A DNA stretch of 33,033 bases, taken from the NCBI GenBank assembly GCA_028689545.1, contig JAQVCX010000031.1, positions 1-33,033 on the forward strand, written 5' to 3'. The stretch is from Parabacteroides sp. (lineage in GTDB: Bacteria > Bacteroidota > Bacteroidia > Bacteroidales > Tannerellaceae). The notes under the pieces were generated by a model that saw only the letters and a program-made list of their open reading frames with translations, ran no database searches and was not told where the DNA came from. Positions 24,060 to 32,076 of the stretch are shown one piece after another; position 1 is the stretch's first letter; each line of letters opens with the position of its first letter. The position numbers were made by a program, and so were the translations under genes.

Positions 24060-27000
24060 TTAGAATGATAGGTTGATACCGAAGGAATAAGTCTTGGTGA
24101 GCGGTGTCGTGTTCTTGTCGATACCGGAGGCGGTATTGGAGATGTCCGCCCGCGAGCTGATCTCGGGGTCCATCCCGGTATATCCGGTGATGCAGAACAG
24201 GTTCGTCGCTGAGGCGTAGAGGCGCAGCTGCGAGATGCCGATCTTCTTCGGCCATCTCTTCGTGTCGAAGGTGTAGCCGATCGAGAGGTCCTTCAGGCGG
24301 AGGTAGTCGCCGTTCTCCACCCAGTCGCTGATCGGGTTGGCCGATCCGTTGGAGTAGTTGTCGTTTTGCTCTGCCTTGGCGTAGGTGGCGTTGTCGCCGG
24401 GATTGCGCCAGATGTTCTCGTACACGTCGGTGGTGTTGTTCCAGAAACGCATGTCGGAGGTAGTCGCCTTCATGCCGTTGTAGATCTTGTTTCCTCCGGA
24501 GAACTGGAAGAATAGCGTGGCATCCCAACCCTTGTAGCTGAAGTTGTTGTTCCATCCGCCGTAGTAGGTCGGCTTGGTGTTGCCCATGATGTGGGGGTTC
24601 CAGTCGTTGATATCCAGCTGCTCGCCGGTCGCACGGTCGTATACCGAGGCACCGGATCCGCGGGTGTAGACGAGGAGGGCCTCGCGGGTGGCCTCGCCGT
24701 TGTCGTTGTCAAGGAGAACCACGCGGCGGCCGCTCTCGGAGTCGATGCCCGCTGTCGGGTAGATGTATAATTGCGCCATGGACTTGCCCTCCACGGTGAT
24801 GTTGGCCGCCGCCGTGCCGCTCTCCACGATGTCGGACTCAAGCTCCAGCACCTTGTTCTTCACGAAGGTAAGGTTGATGTTGGAGTCCCACGAGAAATCG
24901 CCGGTGCGCACGATGTTCCCGCCGAGGGATAGCTCAAGGCCTTGATTACGCGCCTTGCCTAGGTTGGTCGTGATCTGCGAGTCGGGTATCCCGGTGGAGT
25001 ACGATTGCGCGGAGTCGAGTACCAAGTCCTTGGAGGTAGACTTGAAATAGGTCACCTCGAAGTCCCATCGGTTGGCGATCTGTCCGGTAAGGCCGATATC
25101 GGTCTTCGCTGTCTGCTCCCAGCCCAGGAGCCGATCGGCGATGGCGGAGGGGTAGTAAGCGCCCGTCCCGTTATAATAGGAAGACTCGTACTTGGAGATG
25201 GCGGCGTAGGACGAGAGGTTCGTGTTACCTACCACGCCGTAACTGGCCTTGAAACGGAGGTCGTTCACGGCGTTTTTCAGCGGCCTGTAGAAAGCCTCGT
25301 CGGAGATGCGCCAAGAGGCGGAGGCACCCCAGAAATTACCCCACTTCGTGCCCAGTGCGGAAAGGCCGTCCCGACGGAAGCTACCTTCCAGGTAGTAGCG
25401 ATATTTATAGTTGTAGGATAGGCGGCCCAGGTAGGATACCATCGAGCGCTCCTCCCGGCGGTTATACGACGGGGTGGTGGAGTAGGTCAGGTAAGGTGCC
25501 TCCTCGTAGATCATCTCTTTGTCGGCGAGGGTCGTGGCGGTGTAATATCTGCGCTTTAACTTCATTTCTTGCGCCTCCATACCGATGGTGGCGTTGAAAT
25601 GGTTGTCCTCCTTCAGGTCGAGCTGGTAGTTGGCCGTGTTGGTCCAAGTCCATGTCTTCCGGGTGGTCGCGTAGGCGTAAAGGTTGCCGCCGGAAGCGTA
25701 GCCGTCACCCCCGTTGGGCGAGTACATGGTGGTGGAGTTGGTGATGAACCAGTCCACGCCGTATTGCGATTTGATGGACAATCCCTTGACCGGGTTTGCC
25801 TCAAGGAATCCGCTGGCGATAATGCGGTTGTTCTCCATCCGGCTGGCCTGCTCGTCGATGTACGACATGGGGTTGTAGTAGGTGCAGCCGATGCTGTTGT
25901 TGCCGTATCCTAGATACTGGCCGTTGTCCATGTAGGGCGTGCCGTCCTCGTTGTAGGCGGGAATGTTGGAGGGCAGGATGGCCGCCATGCGCGAGAATCC
26001 GTTGATGGAGTAGGCTCCGTCTCCGTAGCCGCTATCCACGTTCTTCTGCTGGGTGTTGGAGTAGCTGCCGTTGAAACCCCCCTTCAGCCACTCGTTGGCG
26101 GTGAAGGTGGTGTTCGCCTTGAAGGAGTAGCGCTTAAACTCGTCGCCTACCGAGATGCCGTCTTGATCCATGATGCCGGTGCTGATGTAGTAGTTCACGT
26201 CGTCGGTGGCACCCGATACGTTGATGTCGTGGTTCATGATGCTACCTGTCTGGAAGAGAAGGTCGGCCCAGTTGGTGCTGATCACCTCTCCGTCGCTGTC
26301 GTACATCAGCCCGTATTTGTATTTGTCGTAGAACCCTGTGTCGCTCACGCGGGCGGCGGTATTGCTTACGCCTAGGTTCTTGAGCTCCGTGTATTGCTCG
26401 GCGTTCATCGGCTCGATCATGCCCGTGGCGGTGGCGATGGTGTAGCCCCCGCTATAGGAGATCTTCGCCTTGCCTTTTGAGCCGATGTTGGTCGTGATCA
26501 TGATCACGCCGTTGGCGGCTCGCGAGCCGTACAACGCAGTGGCGGCCGCGTCCTTCAGGATCTCGATGGACTTGATATCCGCCGAGTTGATATCCGCCAG
26601 CGGGTTCTGTCTCGTGCTGGAGGTTGCGTCCATGGAGACGATCATGCCGTCTACCACATACAGCGGTGTCGTGCTGTTGGAGATGGAGGATACGCCGCGG
26701 ATGTTGATCACCGGGGTGGTACCTACCGACGAGGAGGGGGAGGAGATCATTACGCCCGAGGCGCGGCCTTGCAACATGGCGTCTACCGCCGGGCCCGGCA
26801 CGTTCTTGATCGCCTCGCCTTTCACGGAGGAGACTGCCCCGGTGAGGTTTCTTGCCGAGGTCGTGCCGTAGGCGACTACCACTACCTCGTCTAAGTCCTG
26901 GCTGTCCGACTTCAACGTGATCGCCATGTTCTGCTTGATGTCCATCGTCTGTGGGATCATGCCTACGTAGGAGATCTTTACTTGTTTTGCCCCTTGGGGA

Positions 27001-27185
27001 GCGGCGATCGAGAAACTACCATCGAAATTCGTTACGGTTCCCGTAGAGGTTCCTATTACGATGATAGACGCTCCGATCACAGGTTCGCCTGTATCATCGA
27101 CGACTGTTCCTTTGATGGACGTTTGTGCCATCGCTAGTGTCCCGCTCAATACCAAGCCGAGACTAAGGGTGAGGATTTTACTCAT
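24060..27185 (-). CDS. SusC/RagA-family TonB-dependent outer-membrane transporter
   Basis: The 1041-residue protein imports oligomeric nutrients through the outer membrane with TonB energy. In order it has a signal peptide (SKILTLSLGLVLSGTLAMAQ), a carboxypeptidase-regulatory-like domain at about 23-93 (IKGTVVDDTGEPVIGAS), and a TonB box region DLDEVVVVAYGT at about 97-108. The plug has NVPGPAVDAMLQGRASGV, INIRGVSSISNSTTPLYVVD and the SusC signature DIKSIEILKDAAATALYGSR with AANGVIMITT. A long 22-strand-type barrel ends YSFGINLSF. ATG 27185 is chosen; two codons upstream there is only a TTG. There is no N-terminal STN domain, so it is not expected to signal directly to an anti-sigma factor. 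It forms an operon with susD, and the promoter is at 27273-27304. Confidence 0.95.
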   Translation of the reverse strand: MSKILTLSLGLVLSGTLAMAQTSIKGTVVDDTGEPVIGASIIVIGTSTGTVTNFDGSFSIAAPQGAKQVKISYVGMIPQTMDIKQNMAITLKSDSQDLDEVVVVAYGTTSARNLTGAVSSVKGEAIKNVPGPAVDAMLQGRASGVMISSPSSSVGTTPVINIRGVSSISNSTTPLYVVDGMIVSMDATSSTRQNPLADINSADIKSIEILKDAAATALYGSRAANGVIMITTNIGSKGKAKISYSGGYTIATATGMIEPMNAEQYTELKNLGVSNTAARVSDTGFYDKYKYGLMYDSDGEVISTNWADLLFQTGSIMNHDINVSGATDDVNYYISTGIMDQDGISVGDEFKRYSFKANTTFTANEWLKGGFNGSYSNTQQKNVDSGYGDGAYSINGFSRMAAILPSNIPAYNEDGTPYMDNGQYLGYGNNSIGCTYYNPMSYIDEQASRMENNRIIASGFLEANPVKGLSIKSQYGVDWFITNSTTMYSPNGGDGYASGGNLYAYATTRKTWTWTNTANYQLDLKEDNHFNATIGMEAQEMKLKRRYYTATTLADKEMIYEEAPYLTYSTTPSYNRREERSMVSYLGRLSYNYKYRYYLEGSFRRDGLSALGTKWGNFWGASASWRISDEAFYRPLKNAVNDLRFKASYGVVGNTNLSSYAAISKYESSYYNGTGAYYPSAIADRLLGWEQTAKTDIGLTGQIANRWDFEVTYFKSTSKDLVLDSAQSYSTGIPDSQITTNLGKARNQGLELSLGGNIVRTGDFSWDSNINLTFVKNKVLELESDIVESGTAAANITVEGKSMAQLYIYPTAGIDSESGRRVVLLDNDNGEATREALLVYTRGSGASVYDRATGEQLDINDWNPHIMGNTKPTYYGGWNNNFSYKGWDATLFFQFSGGNKIYNGMKATTSDMRFWNNTTDVYENIWRNPGDNATYAKAEQNDNYSNGSANPISDWVENGDYLRLKDLSIGYTFDTKRWPKKIGISQLRLYASATNLFCITGYTGMDPEISSRADISNTASGIDKNTTPLTKTYSFGINLSF

Positions 27186-27272
27186 AAACAAATGCTTTTA
27201 AAATTACACATACTAAAAAACCTACACACATTAACAAGAAATGAAAACGATTAAATTGATAACCTATGGACG

Positions 27273-27304
27273 CGAAAGTATGCTATTTGTTTTTATTTAC
27301 CAAA
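27273..27304 (-). promoter_or_regulatory. susCD promoter (-33 TTTG, -7 TACTTTCG)
   Basis: On the minus strand TTTG (27304-27301) is followed after 20 bp by TACTTTCG (27280-27273), one mismatch from TAnnTTTG. The leader would be about 80 nt and AT-rich. A/C-rich repeats of CAAA(A)C at 27301-27315 flank the -33 box upstream. Confidence 0.6.
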
Positions 27305-27390
27305 CAAAACAAACATAAAGTTATATTTAATCTGTTTGTGCTTTCAGTTTGTAGCTGACGTATTAATATGTACGAGCAAAAGATAGAGCA

Positions 27391-27431
27391 AAAAAGAAGC
27401 GTGGCCCGTATGATACGAACCACGCTTCTTT
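27391..27431 (-). terminator. Intrinsic terminator of the DEAD-box helicase gene
   Basis: Arms AAAGAAGCGTGG (27393-27404) and CCACGCTTCTTT (27420-27431) pair perfectly over 12 bp, with a small inner CGTA/TACG stem. On the minus strand the stem runs into TTTTTTGC. It lies 29 bp after the helicase stop and separates it from the susC promoter region. This is the clearest intrinsic terminator in the window. Confidence 0.88.
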
Positions 27432-27459
27432 GCGAGATATGAATATATTAAGACAGTTT

Positions 27460-29280
27460 TTATTTACGTTTCTTCTTACCACGAGGAGCGTCGTCGTAGA
27501 ATTTACGCTTCGGCTTCTCGTCGCCATAGCTGGAACGGCGGCCGCCACGGTCTCCGCGATCGCTGTCACGGCGGCTGTCTCTGCCCCCTCTTCCGCTGTC
27601 GCGCCGGTCACGGAAGCCACCTCCACGATAGCCTCCACGGCTGCCACTGCCTTCGTTTCTCGCTTGCGCGGGTTCTACGGAGATACGTCGGCCATCTACC
27701 TCGAAGCCATTCATAAGGTCGACGACACGTTTCGCTTCCCCTTCCTCTACCTCGAAGAATGAGAAGTTATCGCGCAAGTCGATACGACCGATACGCACCT
27801 TACCCGGCACGCATTTATTAACCAACTCGATAAGTTGGGGAGGCGTAAGCTCGTCCGTCTTCCCGAAGTTGATGAAGAAACGGGCGTAACCCTCCTCGGC
27901 ATCACCTCGGCCATTACTACTGCGTTTGCCTCTTTCTCGCGGAGCGTTCTCGTCTACCACCTCGATATCATCGTTATCCTTATAGTAGTCGATCATACGG
28001 TTGAACTCCATGGATACGACACGCTTGATGATATCCTCCTTGTCCAGCCATTCCAGCTTACGGTAGATGGAAGGCATCAAGTTGGCGATCTCTTCCTCGT
28101 TTACCTTCACTTTCTCGATCTGGTCTACCAGGTTGAACAACTGCTTCTCGCAGATTTGCTCTCCGGTAGGCATCTCGCCTTTATCGAATTTCTTGTTGAT
28201 GATACGCTCGATCTCACGGATCTTGCCTTTTTCCCTTACGTGACAGATAGAGATAGCGATACCTGTTTTTCCGGCGCGTCCCGTACGTCCGCGGCGGTGG
28301 GTATAAGATTCTACCTCATCCGGCAAGCCGTAGTTGATTACGTGGGTCAAGTCGTCCACATCCAATCCACGAGCGGCCACGTCCGTAGCTACCAATAACT
28401 GGATGTTCTTGATACGGAACTTCTGCATCACGTAGTCACGTTGCGCTTGGCTCAGCTCGCCGTGCAAGGAGTCGGCGTTGTAGCCGTCTTGTATCAATTT
28501 GTCGGCGATCTCTTGTGTCTCCTTACGGGTACGGCAAAAGACGATACCGTAAATGTTCGGGTAATAATCGGCGAGACGTTTCAACGCCAGGTATTTATCC
28601 TGCGCGCGAACCATATAATAGATATCACGGATATTCTTGTTTCCCTCATTCTTATTACCAATGACGATCTCTTTCGGGTTCTTCATGTACTTCTTGGTAA
28701 TATTGGCGATCTCCTTCGGCATGGTAGCGGAGAAGAGCAGCATGTTGCGGTTCTCGGGTACAGCCGCCAAGATCTCGTTGATACTGTCGGTGAAGCCCAT
28801 GTTCAACATCTCGTCCGCCTCGTCGAGGATGACGTTCAGTACGTTGCTTAAATCAACCGTCCTACGGTTCATCAAGTCTATCAAGCGTCCCGGGGTAGCC
28901 ACTACCACGTGTACACCTCTTTTCAGTGTCTTGATCTGGCTCTCTATGCTGGAACCTCCGTATACAGGGAGAACCTTCAGGTTATCGATGTATTTAGAAT
29001 AATCGTTCAAATCGTCCGCTATCTGCAAGCAAAGTTCTCGCGTGGGACAAAGTATAAGCGCTTGAGGTTGATATTGAGAGACATTGATCTTTTGCAGGAT
29101 GGGCAAACCGTAAGCGGCCGTTTTACCGGTTCCTGTTTGTGCCAATGCTATTACGTCGTTATCTTCTCCCAGTAAGAAAGGAATCACTTCTTCCTGTACG
29201 GGCATGGGCGACTCGTAGCCCATCTCTTGGATTGCCTTTAATATCGATGCGGCAACTCCTAATTCTTCAAATGTTTTCAA
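27460..29280 (-). CDS. deaD: DEAD-box ATP-dependent RNA helicase (DeaD/CsdA-like) with RGG tail
   Basis: The 606-residue cytoplasmic helicase unwinds structured RNA in ribosome assembly, mRNA decay or cold adaptation. Its motifs in order are: Q motif (PMPVQEEVIP, about 25-34), Walker A AQTGTGKT (47-54), PTRELC (about 79), TPGR (129-132), DEAD (153-156), SAT (184-186), ATDVAARGLD and HRRGRTGR in domain 2. Residues about 350-455 hold a dimerisation-like helical part. A DbpA-type RNA-binding domain follows at about 460-540 (ARFFINFGKTDELTPPQLIE ... RIDLRDNFSFFEV). The tail (about 545-606) is Gly/Arg/Ser/Asp-rich with RGG repeats and ends in the basic PRGKKKRK, suited to RNA contact. It is a single-gene unit with its own -7 box and a strong terminator. 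The symbol is given by similarity and could equally be csdA. Confidence 0.93.
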   Translation of the reverse strand: MKTFEELGVAASILKAIQEMGYESPMPVQEEVIPFLLGEDNDVIALAQTGTGKTAAYGLPILQKINVSQYQPQALILCPTRELCLQIADDLNDYSKYIDNLKVLPVYGGSSIESQIKTLKRGVHVVVATPGRLIDLMNRRTVDLSNVLNVILDEADEMLNMGFTDSINEILAAVPENRNMLLFSATMPKEIANITKKYMKNPKEIVIGNKNEGNKNIRDIYYMVRAQDKYLALKRLADYYPNIYGIVFCRTRKETQEIADKLIQDGYNADSLHGELSQAQRDYVMQKFRIKNIQLLVATDVAARGLDVDDLTHVINYGLPDEVESYTHRRGRTGRAGKTGIAISICHVREKGKIREIERIINKKFDKGEMPTGEQICEKQLFNLVDQIEKVKVNEEEIANLMPSIYRKLEWLDKEDIIKRVVSMEFNRMIDYYKDNDDIEVVDENAPRERGKRSSNGRGDAEEGYARFFINFGKTDELTPPQLIELVNKCVPGKVRIGRIDLRDNFSFFEVEEGEAKRVVDLMNGFEVDGRRISVEPAQARNEGSGSRGGYRGGGFRDRRDSGRGGRDSRRDSDRGDRGGRRSSYGDEKPKRKFYDDAPRGKKKRK

Positions 29281-29316
29281 AATGCGATTGTGTATATATG
29301 ATAATATTCAGAGGCG

Positions 29317-29324
29317 CAAAGGTA
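29317..29324 (-). promoter_or_regulatory. -7 promoter element (TACCTTTG) of the helicase gene
   Basis: TACCTTTG matches TAnnTTTG exactly and lies 36 bp before the helicase ATG, giving a leader of about 30 nt. No clear -33 box is seen. Confidence 0.55.
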
Positions 29325-29602
29325 CGTAAATAATTCGGATTCTATGAGATTGTTATGCTAAATTCGCTAAAAATCAGCTAACCACAGCTATTTTATCTAT
29401 CCATAGGGCTCGGCTACCTCGACCGCGGGCGAACCGTATTGTTTATTTGTTGGTGAAACGGGCCTTTCCTGATCTTTCTGATAGAAATAGGGCGAACATC
29501 GTGACACGTCCTTTTCCGGATACCTTGAGATAGCCTGACGGGAAGGGGATAAAATGGGAGTTTGGGGTGAAAATAGTGCCTATTTCAAGTGCGATAGGTC
29601 AC

Positions 29603-29712
29603 GAAAGGTCGCGCCAATAGTCTCGTTCGGTGATGCCTATAGTGCCGATAGGCATTATGAGCGGTCTCGAACAGGCTTATGAGTAGTCTTGAATGGGCAT
29701 TCTAACCTAGTC
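29603..29712. repeat. Degenerate tandem array with 22-bp period (five core units)
   Basis: Units start at 29603, 29625, 29647, 29669 and 29691. They share, in phase, an initial GA, GG around positions 5-6, and a T-rich middle. Units 1-4 also end in GTCTC or a near match (AGTCTC, AGTGCC, GGTCTC, AGTCTT). Units 3 and 4 are most alike over the offset stretch TATGAG..GTCT.GAA..GGC, with 5 differences in 21, all transitions. Two decayed units may precede it at 29559-29602; the 29573-29580 end ATAGTGCC equals that of unit 2. An inverted repeat TGCCTAT/ATAGGCA lies inside (about 29633-29653). The array is in the gene-free stretch 29325-29999 and is not coding. Confidence 0.6.
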
Positions 29713-29964
29713 GCGACCCTATTCTTACCCCCCAAAGAGCTCATTTGATCCTCTAAATATGAATAAAGATGAATTAGTTTCTCTAGAATGAAAGGCCGTT
29801 TTTCGGTATCTTGCTAATCAGTAGCTGCTTGTGAAATATTTCTTTCTTATTTGCGAGCGAGCCGTACTAAGTCCCGGAATATTCGATTCTCCGGGGCTTT
29901 AGATTACAATGTGTCAGAAAGTGACAGTTTGCTAGAAACGGTCTGAACGGGGGCTTTTCTATGG
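29713..29964. other. Noncoding stretch with two small hairpins
   Basis: No credible gene is seen on either strand. An AG(T)CCCGGA/TCCGGGGCT hairpin lies at 29870-29898, followed by TTT on the plus strand, yet no plus-strand gene precedes it. The palindrome TGTCA-GAAAG-TGACA is at 29912-29926. The first could terminate an unannotated small RNA, but no promoter was identified. Together with 29325-29602 this makes a gene-free region of about 700 bp around the 22-bp array. Confidence 0.4.
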
Positions 29965-30004
29965 ATTAAGATAAATGATAAGTTAAATGGCTCTTTATCT
30001 TAAT
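29965..30004 (-). terminator. 11-bp inverted repeat overlapping the phosphatase stop codon
   Basis: ATTAAGATAAA (29965-29975) and TTTATCTTAAT (29994-30004) are perfect complements with an 18-nt loop. The right arm covers the TAA stop of the phosphatase gene. The stem is AT-rich and no T-run follows on the minus strand, so it may stabilise the 3' end or terminate weakly. Confidence 0.45.
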
Positions 30005-31055
30005 AAAGTAATATATCCTTGAGCCTTTCACGTTTCTTATCGGTAAGATGTAATCCTTTGGATAGATATTTCTCGGTGGAACCGTACTCCTTCTTTATTT
30101 TATGGAAAGCGAGATCCATGAGTCCCTCGTTGGCCGTAAGGAAGACCGTGATGCTTTCTTGGGCATCGGTGGAGAGATGTTTCACGACATCTTCCAGATT
30201 GGTCGTGTTGATATATTGATTGGATGTCAGATAGTCTTCCATGATGGTCTCCCGGGGAATGGCCAAGGCTTTGAGCAGCATGGCGGAGAGAAAGCCGCTA
30301 CGATCCTTCCCGTAGGAACAGCTCACGAGGATGGGGTAATTGTCCTCGTTCTGGAACGGTTCCAGCACCTTGGCGAACTGCTCGGTATTATCCGTCACGA
30401 ATTGCAGGTACTCATCCTCCATATACACCCCGGCATCTCCTTTCTTCATCCGTCCCTCCATGATACGTTGGGGGGCCTCGCTGATCTTACCTATCGAGAT
30501 GGGGATTTGCAGGATGTTCGCTTTCGTGTATTTGATAGGCCTTTCTAGGGCTTCTTGGTGCGTGCGGAGGTCGATGATGGTCTTGATTCCTAGATTATCC
30601 AATCGGATGGAGTCCCATTCGCTCAGGTTGCTTAACTCGCCGGAGCGAAACACCTTGCCCCATTTTACCGTCTTCCCGTTTGTCGTGGAGTAACCGCCTA
30701 GGTCGCGGAGATTCTGTACGCTATCCATAGCCGCCGAGCGCGCGCCGATGATCCGTGCGTATTTATCATTAAAAGAAAGGCGGAAATACTTACGTGAGAT
30801 ATTATCGTTCGTTATGTAAGTAGCCACGCCGTCCTTGATGTTGGCGTAAATGATCGGGGACTCGTTGGCGAAAAGATCCGGATTGTCGGACACGGTCATC
30901 TTGACAATCCCTTCCATTACCGGATCGGTTTCCCATTTTATCACGTAATTCCCGATGTCGTCACGCAGGCAAATGGCTCGTATGTCGGGCGCGTCAGAGG
31001 AACAACCCGCTAACAGGATCATACTGGAGAATAGAGAGAGAATCTTTCCTAACAT
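30000..31055 (-). CDS. Lipoprotein tyrosine / dual-specificity phosphatase (Y_phosphatase3 type)
   Basis: The 351-residue protein has a lipobox (MILLAGC, Cys18), so it should be anchored to a membrane facing the periplasm or outside. Residues about 25-105 form a small beta-rich N-terminal domain. The phosphatase domain then opens with the family motif NLRDLGGYSTTNGKTVKWGKVFRSGEL and continues with IDLRTHQEALERP. The P-loop is Cys246-SYGKDR-SG, where Cys246 and Arg252 satisfy CX5R. The usual family version is C-x-A-G-K-D-R-T-G, so Tyr and Ser replace the common Ala and Thr. The family (PF13350) includes bacterial tyrosine and phosphoinositide phosphatases; the substrate of exported Bacteroidota forms is unknown. 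The gene has its own -7 box 28 bp upstream and is divergent from nothing nearby. It follows the PfkB gene by 73 bp. Confidence 0.87.
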   Translation of the reverse strand: MLGKILSLFSSMILLAGCSSDAPDIRAICLRDDIGNYVIKWETDPVMEGIVKMTVSDNPDLFANESPIIYANIKDGVATYITNDNISRKYFRLSFNDKYARIIGARSAAMDSVQNLRDLGGYSTTNGKTVKWGKVFRSGELSNLSEWDSIRLDNLGIKTIIDLRTHQEALERPIKYTKANILQIPISIGKISEAPQRIMEGRMKKGDAGVYMEDEYLQFVTDNTEQFAKVLEPFQNEDNYPILVSCSYGKDRSGFLSAMLLKALAIPRETIMEDYLTSNQYINTTNLEDVVKHLSTDAQESITVFLTANEGLMDLAFHKIKKEYGSTEKYLSKGLHLTDKKRERLKDILLY

Positions 31056-31083
31056 TGTCTTCTGTTATAATAAGCTTTCCTCA

Positions 31084-31091
31084 CAAAGATA
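31084..31091 (-). promoter_or_regulatory. -7 promoter element (TATCTTTG) of the phosphatase gene
   Basis: An exact TAnnTTTG box lies 28 bp before the ATG at 31055, within the 73-bp gap to the PfkB stop. No -33 TTTG is evident. Confidence 0.55.
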
Positions 31092-31128
31092 GTAAAACAA
31101 GTTTTTCCCGCTTCCCCATTAATGATAT

Positions 31129-32058
31129 TTAAGACTGGCTAACATACTGCGCCGCGAACTCTTTGGAGACGTAATTGTCATAGCTTTGGCAAACCTCGGA
31201 GGCGAGGTCCATTCCGCAGCGGATGATTTTCCCCCAAGTATCCTGATCCAGAGACGGAAGATCGGCCTGTCGTACGTCGTACTTTAGGAGTCCGTAGATA
31301 ATGCCCGCGTTAAAATTGTCGCCGGCGCCGATGGTACTAAGCGGCTGGATTCGCGGGGAATCGAAATGTCGCGTGAAGTTACGGGTCTGGAGATTGACTC
31401 CGTTTGCCCCGTGAGTTGTTAAGAAACGATCACAATAAAACTGAATATGCTCTTTGTAGATCTCCTGTACGTCGGTCTTGCCATAAAGATTGAGGAAGTC
31501 CTCGTCCGATCCCCGGACGATGTCGGCGAATTCCAGATTCTCCAGTACGGTAGGCATCAGGCGAATCGCCTCATGAGCGTGCGCCTTGCGGAAATTGGGA
31601 TCGTAATAGATGATCGCTTTCCGTTCTTGGGCGTATTGCAGAAATTCCACCATACGGGTTCGCAAGGCCGGATTCAAGGAATAATAAGAGCCAAACACGA
31701 AGATATCGTCTTTCTCTATCTTAGGCAGGGGCACCTCCAGCCGTTGCGCCGGGTAATCCTTGTAGAAGATATAATTGGCGTTCTTATCATCGTCCAGAAA
31801 AGCGAGTGATATAGGACTTTTCCCATCGGGGAAGCGGTCTACGAACTCAGTCGTGATGTGGTTATCCTCCATGAAATCCCGAATCATGTCGCCCACCCGG
31901 TCGTTGCCCAGCTCGCTGATAAAGGACACGGGGACATTCAATCGGCCTAATGATATCAATCCGTTGAAGACAGAGCCACCGGGGACGGCCTTCTGCGGCT
32001 GATCGTTCCTGAAAATGATATCGAGGATGGTTTCTCCTATACCAAAGACTTTTCTCAT
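31129..32058 (-). CDS. PfkB-family carbohydrate kinase (fructokinase/ribokinase-like)
   Basis: The 309-residue cytoplasmic kinase transfers phosphate from ATP to a sugar. PfkB motif 1 is PGGSVFNGLISLGRLN with FISELGNDRVGD (about 26-57). Motif 2 is STIGAGDNFNAGII, with catalytic base Asp247 and the anion hole GAGD at 244-247. DPNFRKAHAHE (about 153) and VRGSDEDF (about 180) are further family positions. The opening KVFGIGETILDIIF is typical of fructokinase- or ribokinase-like members. It lies 18 bp behind the SIS isomerase gene and is surely co-transcribed. This suggests the kinase product and the isomerase substrate may belong to one sugar-phosphate route. The actual sugar cannot be told from the sequence. 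Confidence 0.9.
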   Translation of the reverse strand: MRKVFGIGETILDIIFRNDQPQKAVPGGSVFNGLISLGRLNVPVSFISELGNDRVGDMIRDFMEDNHITTEFVDRFPDGKSPISLAFLDDDKNANYIFYKDYPAQRLEVPLPKIEKDDIFVFGSYYSLNPALRTRMVEFLQYAQERKAIIYYDPNFRKAHAHEAIRLMPTVLENLEFADIVRGSDEDFLNLYGKTDVQEIYKEHIQFYCDRFLTTHGANGVNLQTRNFTRHFDSPRIQPLSTIGAGDNFNAGIIYGLLKYDVRQADLPSLDQDTWGKIIRCGMDLASEVCQSYDNYVSKEFAAQYVSQS

Positions 32059-32076
32059 GATCTATATATTGGTTTG

